Origin: an uncultured Lachnospiraceae bacterium
GTDB taxonomy: Bacteria; Bacillota; Clostridia; Lachnospirales; Lachnospiraceae
Reading direction: 5' to 3'
Assembly (NCBI GenBank): GCA_947571775.1
Contig: CANOZK010000008.1
Coordinates: 1-64,000 of the forward strand
Length of the DNA stretch: 64,000 nt
Part shown: piece after piece, positions 16,437 through 25,018 of the stretch
Layout of the letters: each line of letters begins with the position of its first letter
How positions within the stretch are numbered: position 1 is the first letter of the stretch
Made by a program: the position numbers and the translations under genes
The notes under the pieces: model-generated
Told to the model about the DNA's origin: nothing
Database searches by the model: none
What the model saw: only the letters and a program-made list of their open reading frames with translations

Positions 16437-18223
16437 TTTGCCACCGCCTTTCTCTGGTGTGAAAATTGTTCCAGTTCATTTTGATACTGATACAATTCTT
16501 TGTAATCTCCGCCTGCTTTCATCAACTCCACATGTGTGCCGGACTGCACCACACGTCCGTCTTTCATCATGTAAATCCGGTCCGACGCCGTCACATTGGC
16601 AAGCCTATGGGAAATCAGCAGTACCGTCTTTGTTTTTGCCAATTGATGAATGACCTGCATAATCAATTCTTCGCTTTCCATATCGATATTGGAGGTAGCC
16701 TCATCAAAAATATAAACTTCCGAGTCGTGGAGCAAAGCCCGCGCAATCGCAAGCCTCTGACACTGACCTTTGGAAAGGTTGCCGCCCTTTTCGTCTAACA
16801 GCGTATCCACCCCCTGTTGTTCCCGTAAAAATCCCAGCAGGTTTACCTTTTCCAACGCTGCCTCCATCTCCTCTCTTGTGGCGTTTGGCCCTCCCAGACG
16901 CAGATTTTCTTTTACCGTTCCTTTAAACAGATAACTGTTATGTGTGACCATGGTGATGTGATCCATCAGACTGTCCTCTGCAAGAGACGATGCCTCTTGC
17001 CCCTCGACTTGTACACTTCCTTGATAACCACGGTTTCTTCCCATGAGAATTCCCGCTACGGTACTTTTTCCGCATCCAGAAGTCCCTACAAGAGAGGTAA
17101 AACTGCCTGCCGGAAAATCCATATGAACCCCGCTTAAGATTTCCCGTTCCTTTTCATTCCCTGCCTGACTGTGCTCGCTGTCGCAGCGTCCGGTGAAAGG
17201 ATAGGAAAAATACACATCCCTCATACAGATGCCGCTTGAACCGGAAGATACCCCTCCCTCCTTTTTCTCTGGCTCCGGCAAGTCGAGCAGTGCAAAGATC
17301 TTATCGCTGGCTGCCATGCCATTCATGGCAATATGAAAGAAAGAACCTAAAAGACGCAAAGGAATAAAAAATTCAGACGCCAACAACAGGATCATCAAAG
17401 TCCCTCCAAACCCCACACGTCCCAGCGCAAATTCGTTCAAGGCCACAATCATGCCCAGTGCCGCTCCGCCATAGGCGATCACATCCATCACACTGGTAGA
17501 GTTTAACTGCATCGTCAGCACTTTCATGGTGATTCGACGAAATTGCTGGGATTCCTCGTCCATTTCCTCTGCCTTTTTTTCATCCGTCTGATAAATTTTC
17601 AGCGTGGTCAGGCCCTGAAGGTTCTCAAGGAAACTGTCGCCCAGTTCCGTATAAATCCCCCAATATTTATTCAAAAGTTTCTTTGCAAACTTCTGTACAG
17701 CCACAATGGATACCGGAATCAGCGGCACACAGATCAGCAAGACCAGGCTGGCTCTCCAATCGACAAAGGAAAGAAAGAGAAACAGCGTCAACGGCGCAAG
17801 CATACTGTAAAATAGTTGGGGTAAATATCTGCCGAAATAAGTCTCAAGTTGTTCTACCCCCTCGGCGCTCATCTGCACGACCTCTGAAGTAGAAACCATT
17901 TCCCGGTAAGACGCCCCCAGGCGCAAAAGCTTCTGATAAATCTTCTCTCTCAAAACCCGCTTTACATCCACGCTTGCTTTATAAGAAGCATATACCGCTC
18001 TCCTATCACAAACAAAACGCACGGCCATCGCCGCCGCTGCCTGCAACGCATACTGCCAGAATCGGCCTACTGTAATGGTTCCATATAAAACATCTTCCAA
18101 AAGTACAGATGCAAAATAAATCATAATGACCTGACAGAGCAATGACAGCCACTGCCAGATCACCTGGAAGATAATATATTTTTTCGCGTGAGACAAAAGC
18201 CTCACCAGCCTTGTCTTTATCAT
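16433..18223 (-). CDS. ABC exporter half-transporter (A subunit of pair)
   Basis: A 596-residue half-transporter with an N-terminal six-helix membrane domain and a C-terminal ATPase. Walker A is GTSGCGKSTV, the signature is LSKGQCQRLA and Walker B is VYIFDEATSNID. The signature departs from LSGGQ at its third residue, and the partner has the canonical form, so the two ATP sites may be unequal, as in many heterodimeric exporters. The start overlaps the DUF454 gene by 4 nt. Overall similarity is to the CydDC/lipid-exporter class. Confidence 0.9.
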   Translation of the reverse strand: MIKTRLVRLLSHAKKYIIFQVIWQWLSLLCQVIMIYFASVLLEDVLYGTITVGRFWQYALQAAAAMAVRFVCDRRAVYASYKASVDVKRVLREKIYQKLLRLGASYREMVSTSEVVQMSAEGVEQLETYFGRYLPQLFYSMLAPLTLFLFLSFVDWRASLVLLICVPLIPVSIVAVQKFAKKLLNKYWGIYTELGDSFLENLQGLTTLKIYQTDEKKAEEMDEESQQFRRITMKVLTMQLNSTSVMDVIAYGGAALGMIVALNEFALGRVGFGGTLMILLLASEFFIPLRLLGSFFHIAMNGMAASDKIFALLDLPEPEKKEGGVSSGSSGICMRDVYFSYPFTGRCDSEHSQAGNEKEREILSGVHMDFPAGSFTSLVGTSGCGKSTVAGILMGRNRGYQGSVQVEGQEASSLAEDSLMDHITMVTHNSYLFKGTVKENLRLGGPNATREEMEAALEKVNLLGFLREQQGVDTLLDEKGGNLSKGQCQRLAIARALLHDSEVYIFDEATSNIDMESEELIMQVIHQLAKTKTVLLISHRLANVTASDRIYMMKDGRVVQSGTHVELMKAGGDYKELYQYQNELEQFSHQRKAVAK

Positions 18224-18612
18224 TTATCGCTCCTTGTCTTTCTCGTTTTCACCGCAAACAAAAAATAAACTACGTGCAACAGCCACACAACGGCCAGCAC
18301 CACTCTCGCAACCGGAACTTTTCCCATCATGATAAACCCAACGCTCATAATCAAAGTCACGGTAACCATAATCCGTACTTTTGCCTCAACCGTCATAGAA
18401 CGGTTCTGCACATAAGACTCCAGATTGTCTTTATACAGTTTCGTTCCTATGAACCATGTATGCAGACGCTTAGAGCTTTTTGCAAAACAAAACACCGTCA
18501 AAAGCAGGAATGGAAATGTGGGAAGAAACGGCAAGACCGCCCCCACCGCTCCGATTCCAAGACTTACAAAACCCAACACGCTCCACAGAATTTTTAAAGG
18601 ATTTTTCTTCAT
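18220..18612 (-). CDS. DUF454 (YbaN-like) inner-membrane protein
   Basis: A 130-residue protein with about four hydrophobic segments. The N-terminal signature GAVGAVLPFLPTFPFLLL, followed by FCFAKSSKRLHTWFIGT, is that of DUF454/YbaN. Family members are small, widespread and often found near heme or iron genes, but their function is unknown. It lies 30 nt after the heme-importer ATPase and overlaps the exporter gene by 4 nt, so it belongs to the operon. Conserved placement suggests a helper role in heme handling (inference). Confidence 0.9.
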   Translation of the reverse strand: MKKNPLKILWSVLGFVSLGIGAVGAVLPFLPTFPFLLLTVFCFAKSSKRLHTWFIGTKLYKDNLESYVQNRSMTVEAKVRIMVTVTLIMSVGFIMMGKVPVARVVLAVVWLLHVVYFLFAVKTRKTRSDK

Positions 18613-18642
18613 CGCTTTTCCCTATTCTCTCGATCATACGCT

Positions 18643-19428
18643 TTATATTGTCAACACAAACTTTTTCCCATCTATCTCTGTCACACCCAGCTCGATGCCA
18701 TACAACTTTTGAATGCTTTCTGTGGAAATCACTTCGCTGGGTTCTCCCTCCACAATAACTTTTCCGCCCCACAGACCTGCAATCCGATCGGAAAAATGGA
18801 TGGCCTGATTGATGTCATGAAGCACCATCACAATCGTAATGTGATATTCCCGGTTTAGTTCCTGCACAAGGTTTAACAGGTCGATTTGATACCGGATATC
18901 CAGATATGTAGTAGGCTCATCCAAAAATAAGATCTTCGTATTCTGCGCCAGCGCCATGGCAATCCATACACGCTGCCTTTGACCCCCGGATAATTTCGAC
19001 ACCTCGCGTTCCCGGTATTTGGCAATATCGGTCACTTCCATAGCCCATTCGATCAGACGGATATCCTCCTCGCCATAACCTGAGAAAAACTTCCGATGCG
19101 GAGTTCTGCCAAATCCTACCAGACGCTCTACTGTGATATCGTCCGCAGAAGTATTGTACTGATGCACAATAGACACTTTCCTGGCAAACTCAGAAAGCTG
19201 CATATCCCGGATGTTTTTGCCATTTAAGAGAATCTTCCCACGGCCGGGCACGAGATTTTTTGTCATCAGGGAAAACAATGTCGATTTGCCGCATCCATTC
19301 GCGCCCATAATCGTGGTAATCTTCCCTTTTTCTATTTCCAGGGACGCGCCTCTTAAGATTGGATTGTTTCCATAGGAAAAGAAAAGGTCTTTTACTTCCA
19401 TAGCAGGCTTTGCTGTTTTAGTTTGCAT
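18643..19428 (-). CDS. Heme/iron-complex ABC importer ATPase (FecE/HmuV type)
   Basis: A 261-residue ATPase with Walker A GANGCGKSTL, signature LSGGQRQRVW and Walker B ILFLDEPTTYLD. Its size and the H-loop segment VMVLHDINQAIHFSD match FecE-type subunits that drive uptake of heme, siderophores or cobalamin. It overlaps the permease gene by 11 nt. The neighbouring NEAT and Shp proteins make heme the most likely cargo. Confidence 0.92.
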   Translation of the reverse strand: MQTKTAKPAMEVKDLFFSYGNNPILRGASLEIEKGKITTIMGANGCGKSTLFSLMTKNLVPGRGKILLNGKNIRDMQLSEFARKVSIVHQYNTSADDITVERLVGFGRTPHRKFFSGYGEEDIRLIEWAMEVTDIAKYREREVSKLSGGQRQRVWIAMALAQNTKILFLDEPTTYLDIRYQIDLLNLVQELNREYHITIVMVLHDINQAIHFSDRIAGLWGGKVIVEGEPSEVISTESIQKLYGIELGVTEIDGKKFVLTI

Positions 19429-20440
19429 ATTTTTTTGACCTCCTCAGCAAAATAATAAAAAACGGGCCTCCCACCACACTCATAATCACCGCCGCACTGA
19501 CTTCATATGGTGCCGCAATGGTTCTTCCCACGGTATCCGCCAGCAGAAAAGTAAAAGCCCCCGCCAGCGCACAAAAAGGCACAAGCGCCTTATGATCGCT
19601 TCCCACCAGGATTCTGCCGATATGCGGCACAATCAGTCCCAGAAAGCTGATGGCGCCCGCTATCGCTGTGGAAATACTCGCCAAAAGCACGGCCACCAGA
19701 GAAATACCGATGCGCGTAGTATTGACATTGACTCCAAGGCTCCTCGCCGTCTTATCCTCCAAAGAGAGCAGATTGCACTCCCTGATAAAAATCGCTGCCA
19801 AAAACAGCCCTGCCAGTATATAAGGAAATAATGTAGACACGTCCTCCCATGTTTTCTGTGTGATATTCGCCTCCACAATGGACGCCACCCCGGTCATATC
19901 TCCTCCCGACATGGAGTTAAAAGCACTTGCAAGACCGGAGAACAGGGCATCCACAGCCACTCCGGTCAGAATAATCCGAAGCGGGTTGAGTCCGCCTTTC
20001 CAGGACAAGAAATATACGATAAAAAAGGCCGCTACTCCTCCGGCAAAGGCCGCCAGCGGCGCAAAGAAATACCATCCAGGCGCAAAAGCGGTAATCAGCA
20101 CCGCTGCAAAACTGGCCCCACTGGAAATCCCGATAATGCCCGGATCTGCCAGGGGATTCTTCAGCACTGCCTGGAACAATACACCCGACACGGCAATGCC
20201 CGCGCCTGCCAGCATAGAAATCAAAATCCTTGGGAAACGCAGATCCCATATGGTTGCCACATTGGCGTCATACTCTACAAACAGTCCTCTTAACAGCTCC
20301 GCAAATCCCGTCTGCAAACTTCCGATATTGATAGCCGCAAAAAACAATAAGACTAACAATACCGCCAGAATCAAAAAAGACAGCGCAGCGCGGATTTTCT
20401 TTCTTTTTCTATGTACATCATCCGTATTCATCTGTTTCAT
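19418..20440 (-). CDS. Heme ABC importer permease (FecCD family)
   Basis: A 340-residue permease with nine to ten hydrophobic helices. FecCD signatures are present: SGVLFQAVLKNPLADPGIIG near residue ~85 and the late segment FLGLIVPHIGRILVGSDHK, the ATPase contact region. It forms a homodimer in known systems. The ATG overlaps the end of the binding-protein gene (ATGA), so translation is coupled. With the flanking genes it makes a complete importer. Confidence 0.93.
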   Translation of the reverse strand: MKQMNTDDVHRKRKKIRAALSFLILAVLLVLLFFAAINIGSLQTGFAELLRGLFVEYDANVATIWDLRFPRILISMLAGAGIAVSGVLFQAVLKNPLADPGIIGISSGASFAAVLITAFAPGWYFFAPLAAFAGGVAAFFIVYFLSWKGGLNPLRIILTGVAVDALFSGLASAFNSMSGGDMTGVASIVEANITQKTWEDVSTLFPYILAGLFLAAIFIRECNLLSLEDKTARSLGVNVNTTRIGISLVAVLLASISTAIAGAISFLGLIVPHIGRILVGSDHKALVPFCALAGAFTFLLADTVGRTIAAPYEVSAAVIMSVVGGPFFIILLRRSKKYAN

Positions 20441-21555
20441 TTGCTGTCTCCTTTCGCTTTCTCCTTCTGTACAGCGCCGGATTTTTTTGCCGCTTTCTGT
20501 GCTTTCCTACTGTTCTTTTTTGCTTTTTTTCTATCCGCAGCGCTCTCAGGGTACAGTATCGGCTGTAATTCTTCCAATGCTTCTGGATACCGGAAAGTGG
20601 CGCTCATGCCAAACAGTTCATATGTCAAATCATAGATCCGCCCATTTTGCACTGCTTTGAAATGCTTCCAGATATCGTTTGTCTGAAAATCTTCGTTAAA
20701 CATCTCTACTACCTGATCCGGCAGTGCATGCGCCGCCCGCAGTATAATATCTGGTTCTTTTGTTTTCATATCTTCTGTATTTACCGTAAGAAACTCCTGA
20801 TCGCTTCCGGCATAGACATTCTCACCGCCTGCCAGCATTGCCAGGCTTCCCACATAAGATTTTTCCGTTGCTATGATGTAGCTTCCAGGCAGACCCATAA
20901 GGATCATGACTTTGGGATTCTCTTTGCCCTCGTTTTTCGTCCTGTATTCCTCATAAAATTCTGTAAATTCATCCACAAGCTTTTGCGCCTGCCTCTCCCG
21001 CCCAAAAATCTCTCCCAGTTCCTGAATCGAACGGTACATTCCCTGCACACTGCGCAGGTTTAGAAAAGCCCACTGTGTGTCAATCTCTTCATATTTTGGC
21101 TGCAAGTCTGTTTGCAGGGACGCTGGGCTTAAGATCCAATCGGGATTCAAGGATGACACAATCTCCATATCTGGACTCATAGCTGTCCCCACTGTCGGAA
21201 CGTCCTGATAGCGCTCCGGCAGGGAAGATACCGTGCTGCTGCATATGCCCGCCAGATCTAACTCCAATCTGTCACAGATTTCTGCCGTTGCGGGGGAGGT
21301 AGCGATAATCCTTGGCTCTGTACCCATGGCCTGTACGATGGTTTTTGCCGCTTTCACAGCCTCTTTTTCCTGTGGATCGGTAATCTCCAGCATCGTTTCT
21401 ACGCTGCTTTCTAAAACTTGCGTTTTGGAATCTGCTTCTCCTTCGGGGTGCTGATTGACGCAGCCGCTTACAAAACACGCTGTACACAAAAGCAGAACCG
21501 CCAAAAACCCCCCGTGCAAATGCCAGGATAGATGTCTTTTTCTTTGTCTACTCAT
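20437..21555 (-). CDS. isdE: Heme-binding lipoprotein of the ABC importer (IsdE-like)
   Basis: A 372-residue lipoprotein. The ATG at 21555 is chosen because it follows the upstream TAA by 1 nt and gives a proper signal peptide with lipobox ACFVSGC. The fold is the two-lobe helical-backbone type (TroA/FhuD). The N-lobe segment TVGTAMSPDMEIV resembles the IsdE region that supplies the methionine heme ligand, and the C-lobe has NDIWKHFKAVQNGRIYDL. The last ~45 residues are a basic Lys/Ala tail not usual for the family. It would receive heme from the Shp protein encoded just upstream and pass it to the FecCD permease. The symbol is by similarity only. Confidence 0.85.
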   Translation of the reverse strand: MSRQRKRHLSWHLHGGFLAVLLLCTACFVSGCVNQHPEGEADSKTQVLESSVETMLEITDPQEKEAVKAAKTIVQAMGTEPRIIATSPATAEICDRLELDLAGICSSTVSSLPERYQDVPTVGTAMSPDMEIVSSLNPDWILSPASLQTDLQPKYEEIDTQWAFLNLRSVQGMYRSIQELGEIFGRERQAQKLVDEFTEFYEEYRTKNEGKENPKVMILMGLPGSYIIATEKSYVGSLAMLAGGENVYAGSDQEFLTVNTEDMKTKEPDIILRAAHALPDQVVEMFNEDFQTNDIWKHFKAVQNGRIYDLTYELFGMSATFRYPEALEELQPILYPESAADRKKAKKNSRKAQKAAKKSGAVQKEKAKGDSK

Positions 21556-21556
21556 G

Positions 21557-22672
21557 TTAATCATTGTCCTCTTCATCCTCATCATACCCCGCATCCTCAT
21601 AACCGCCCCACCGCCTCCAGTTCTTTCGGAAATAACAGACAATGACTGCTGCGACCGCCATCAGGATCAATCCAGAAAGGGTTATAGATACCGTTACCGC
21701 CGCAATCAGTCTTACAATATCAAGTCCTGTGCCGCTGCCGTTTTCCTGGCTGTCTTGGCTTTCTGTATCGCCTTGTGTCTCTGACGCTGTGGACAACCGA
21801 AGTCCTTGCACATTGTTCAGCTCTGTATCCGACGGAGCCGCCGGCGATACCTGATCCAGACTGCTTTCCAATTGGCGAATTTCATCGGTATTGGCCTGAC
21901 CGGTTTGAACAGTGTCGGCCTGACTGCTTTCACCTGCATCCGTCTGATCGATTTCGTCGCTTTCTGACTCGTCGTTTCCACCTGTATTCGTCTGTCTGGT
22001 TTCATCCATGCCTGTCTGGATGCCTCCGCTCTCGTCTATCTGACCGGAATCTGCCGCTTCTCCTGTACTCCCTGCAATTTCTGTCACCATAGCCGCTGTC
22101 ATGCCAACGGTATTGCCTTCTGTATAATTATTGGGGTAAAAATAAAAGACGACATCTCTTCCCATAGGTGTCACATACATACTGCCCCGCACAATACAGT
22201 TCTCGCTTGGTACCAGAATGCACAGATCTGAAGTCGTGCCGTTGTTGTCGGATCCGTTTGCCGTTACTGCCGGCGTGACTGGCGACCACCCGGAATCTCC
22301 CACATTCTGTACAGAAAAGCCATGATTTGAAGTAAAATCCACCAGACTGATCCGGAAAGTGAGATAATATTCGCCTCCCTCCGTTACCTCCAAAAGCCCA
22401 GAGGAAAAGACTGCCCCTTCTACCATGCCCTGTCCGGTAGCGTAGGAAGCCTCACCACCGGAATCTTCAATCTCTCCCGTAACGGGGTGCGCATAACATC
22501 GGTTGATGGTGCAGGTGTACACGGTCCCTGCCGCCGCCCGCGCAGGAACCGCTAATAATAATATCCATAAAAATCCTGATAAAAATATCGGCAGCGCTGC
22601 CAATACTTCCAGCGCTGCCCGCCTGCTTTGTCTGCTTTTGCGGACTGTGTCTGCCTGTTTCTTCTGCTTCAT
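21557..22672 (-). CDS. Shp-type heme-binding surface protein
   Basis: A 371-residue membrane-anchored protein. A signal peptide (~22-47) precedes an ~150-residue Shp domain with the blocks YTCTINRCYAHPVTGEIEDS, VPSENCIVRGSMYV and GRDVVFYFYPNN. Streptococcal Shp binds heme through two methionines and hands it to the HtsA/SiaA lipoprotein. Residues ~200-310 are a Ser/Thr/Gln/Asp-rich wall-spanning linker, then a membrane helix (~325-350) and a short acidic tail. The gene sits directly before the IsdE-like gene (1-nt gap), just where the relay model needs it. No sorting motif is needed because it has its own anchor. Confidence 0.85.
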   Translation of the reverse strand: MKQKKQADTVRKSRQSRRAALEVLAALPIFLSGFLWILLLAVPARAAAGTVYTCTINRCYAHPVTGEIEDSGGEASYATGQGMVEGAVFSSGLLEVTEGGEYYLTFRISLVDFTSNHGFSVQNVGDSGWSPVTPAVTANGSDNNGTTSDLCILVPSENCIVRGSMYVTPMGRDVVFYFYPNNYTEGNTVGMTAAMVTEIAGSTGEAADSGQIDESGGIQTGMDETRQTNTGGNDESESDEIDQTDAGESSQADTVQTGQANTDEIRQLESSLDQVSPAAPSDTELNNVQGLRLSTASETQGDTESQDSQENGSGTGLDIVRLIAAVTVSITLSGLILMAVAAVIVCYFRKNWRRWGGYEDAGYDEDEEDND

Positions 22673-22677
22673 TTTAC

Positions 22678-24936
22678 TTACAGGCCTCCCCTGCTCTTTA
22701 GTTTGAATAAAAATCCTGACGCCACCATCAAGATACTCATAACGGTCGGAACTGCCGCCGGATCGGGCAAGCTTGGCGAATCGCCTGCATTGGTATCCTG
22801 TGCCTGTGTATCCGCTTTTTCTTCTGTCACTTCATCTGAAAATTCTGCGTTTGACAGTCCTGCATCTGGAGAAATGGTTTCTGGGAAGGTAGTTTCTGAG
22901 GAAACGCTTTCTGACCGAGCGGCCTTTGCGGAAATTGTCGTGGCGTTTAGAGAAGCAGATGTACTGCTTCTTGATACATTGTTTCCGCCAGTAAGGGAGG
23001 CGCTGCTTTTGAGCTGGGAGGGGCTTGCTGTAAGGCCGTTTCCTGTCCCAGTTGTGGTTCCTGTGGCACTGCCCTGGCTGCTGCTCTCCTGGTCCCGAAA
23101 ACCGTCGTCATCTTCCGTCGTTGATTTTAATGTATTCCAGTCCAGGAAAAGGAATACCGGTTGTGTCCCCGTGCCCGCAGAAATGGCTTCCATAATTGGG
23201 ACATAGACCTGCAACGGCACATATCCATCTTTCACAGCCTCTGAAATCAGCGGAAAAGTCACCTGATTGGGATAGTCCGTCCCATAAGTATCCGAAACAC
23301 GCGCACCGCTGCTGTCAAGCTGATAGGAATCCACGGTAACCGCTTCGACTGTACCCTGGGGCACTCCATAACCGTCTAATGTATACCCCTGCTGAAAGTA
23401 TTTCAGCTCGCTTAAATATCCATATCTTCCACTGATATTCAATCCCATAAAATCCAAAGTAATCTGGTAGGTTCCGTTTTCGACGACCAGCTTAATGGTA
23501 TGGTTGATGGCGTCATTGGACATAGACGCTGTGCTTTTGTCAACCTTTACCATTTTGCCTGTGACCGCATAGATGCCATCTTTCAGGTTATTCTTATCTA
23601 AGTTCTGAGTACTGCCCTCTACGGCTGTGTTTGTCTTTTCTGGCGTCTGTGTTTCAGCGGGTGTCGGCGTGGAATCTGGAGTTTTTGTCTCAGCGGGAGT
23701 TGGTGTTAGAGCAATAAAACTCTCTTTTTTCTGTGCATTGCTGATTGCCTGCAATAAAAGGGCATACTGCTCGTTTACCTGCGTCTGTGTAGCAAAGGCA
23801 TTGTTATAAACCTCCTGTGCCGCGCGGATGCGTTTTTTCATATCCTCCACATAGACATCTGTATAATCACTGCTGGTATAACTTTCCGCCATTTGTATCA
23901 TGTCATAAAGATATTGTTTATCTGTATCTGCAAATAAATTTGCGACCGCATTCAATGCCTGTGCCATAGCATCCACCTGGGATTGACCAAGCTTTGTACT
24001 GTTTAGGACATCTTCTCCGGTAACTATCGCCTGTTTCAAAAGTTCTGCCATCTCCTGGGTATAATCTGCCGCGACAACGGTCTCTTTCAACTGTATCAGT
24101 TGTTCTTGCGCTTCCTTAAGGACGCTCTTGTCTGGTTCCATCCAGGTAAGCGTATCCCAATCCATCTGCAAGCGGGCATACTGTGTTCCGCCCCCGGCGC
24201 TGATGGATTCCATAATGGGAACATACACCCTCACCCATACTTCTGGGTCCCCGTAAGTCACAGGCATTGTGAGATATTTCGGATACAGCTTCCCCCGGAT
24301 TGCCGCATCGATCCCCGTGTCTGGATCGTTGAACAGATCATAGACTCCTTCATGGTATTCTTCCACTGTACATGCCTGGAATGCGCGGCGCTGTTCCTCT
24401 GTCATCTGCTGAAGCATCCCTTCCCAGTCCGGCAGATAGCTTAAATCAGAAAGAAACCCCTGTCCCAAGCCCGGCACTGTCAAGGAAGTGAACTGAAGTC
24501 TTAATATCGTTTCATCATTATCCACGATAAGCTCCATAGGCTGGATAATGGAGGCGTTTCCCATAGAAGCGCTGTCCGAGGATGCTTGGCGCAAAATTCC
24601 TTTTATGGTGTAATTTCCGCAAACCGGAGAATTCTTGTCTTCTTTCTTGACCAACGCCTGGACTGCCGCATTCAACAACGTGACATGATGATTGATGCGG
24701 GAATTGTCGGCACTCTCATCCTTTATCACCTGCGCAGAAGAATTCAATACCTTTTGAAGAAACGCTGTGGACTCCTCTGTATAACCACTGACGTCTATCT
24801 GTTCCGCCTGAGATATCGCGCTGTGCAGTGTATCATGATCTGCCCCATAGGCGGGGACTGACGGCAGCGCAGCTCCCGCCAGCGCCGTCACCGCAGCCAA
24901 GGACAGTACCGCCAGCCTTTGAAATATTTTCTTCAT
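22678..24936 (-). CDS. Membrane-anchored surface protein with two NEAT and three FIVAR domains
   Basis: A 752-residue protein. The ATG at 24936 is chosen for AAGGAG and the signal peptide that follows. Domains: signal 1-31, FIVAR ~32-98, NEAT-1 ~105-262, FIVAR ~275-335 and ~339-405, Pro/Thr linker, NEAT-2 ~447-604, Ser/Thr-rich linker to ~725, and a C-terminal hydrophobic helix with a KLKSRGG tail. No LPXTG-like motif is visible. The NEAT domains keep SMGNAS/SMSNDA at the start and VPIMES/VPIMEA near the end, and lack the usual YxxxY pair at that second place. Role: capture of heme at the surface and transfer to Shp. The stop is 5 nt before the Shp gene. Confidence 0.85.
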   Translation of the reverse strand: MKKIFQRLAVLSLAAVTALAGAALPSVPAYGADHDTLHSAISQAEQIDVSGYTEESTAFLQKVLNSSAQVIKDESADNSRINHHVTLLNAAVQALVKKEDKNSPVCGNYTIKGILRQASSDSASMGNASIIQPMELIVDNDETILRLQFTSLTVPGLGQGFLSDLSYLPDWEGMLQQMTEEQRRAFQACTVEEYHEGVYDLFNDPDTGIDAAIRGKLYPKYLTMPVTYGDPEVWVRVYVPIMESISAGGGTQYARLQMDWDTLTWMEPDKSVLKEAQEQLIQLKETVVAADYTQEMAELLKQAIVTGEDVLNSTKLGQSQVDAMAQALNAVANLFADTDKQYLYDMIQMAESYTSSDYTDVYVEDMKKRIRAAQEVYNNAFATQTQVNEQYALLLQAISNAQKKESFIALTPTPAETKTPDSTPTPAETQTPEKTNTAVEGSTQNLDKNNLKDGIYAVTGKMVKVDKSTASMSNDAINHTIKLVVENGTYQITLDFMGLNISGRYGYLSELKYFQQGYTLDGYGVPQGTVEAVTVDSYQLDSSGARVSDTYGTDYPNQVTFPLISEAVKDGYVPLQVYVPIMEAISAGTGTQPVFLFLDWNTLKSTTEDDDGFRDQESSSQGSATGTTTGTGNGLTASPSQLKSSASLTGGNNVSRSSTSASLNATTISAKAARSESVSSETTFPETISPDAGLSNAEFSDEVTEEKADTQAQDTNAGDSPSLPDPAAVPTVMSILMVASGFLFKLKSRGGL

Positions 24937-24973
24937 ACAAATCTCCTTGTCTATGTTCCATAAATCACCAAAC

Positions 24974-25000
24974 AAGCCTGTGTCTTACAGGCACAGGCTT
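24974..25000 (-). terminator. Hairpin between two NEAT genes
   Basis: AAGCCTGTG and CACAGGCTT form a perfect 9-bp stem with a 9-nt loop, 19 nt after the stop of the gene upstream. The following T tract is poor (TTGTTTGG on the minus strand), so it is more likely a weak terminator or an RNA-stability hairpin than a full stop. Confidence 0.55.
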
Positions 25001-25018
25001 GCCGGTTTCTCGCTCTCA

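Noticed and set aside
22678..24936. Sortase-anchored protein (LPDPA near the C-terminus)
   Set aside because: The motif does not match LPXTG or NPQTN types, and the C-terminal helix with basic tail fits a plain membrane anchor; no sortase gene is in the window.
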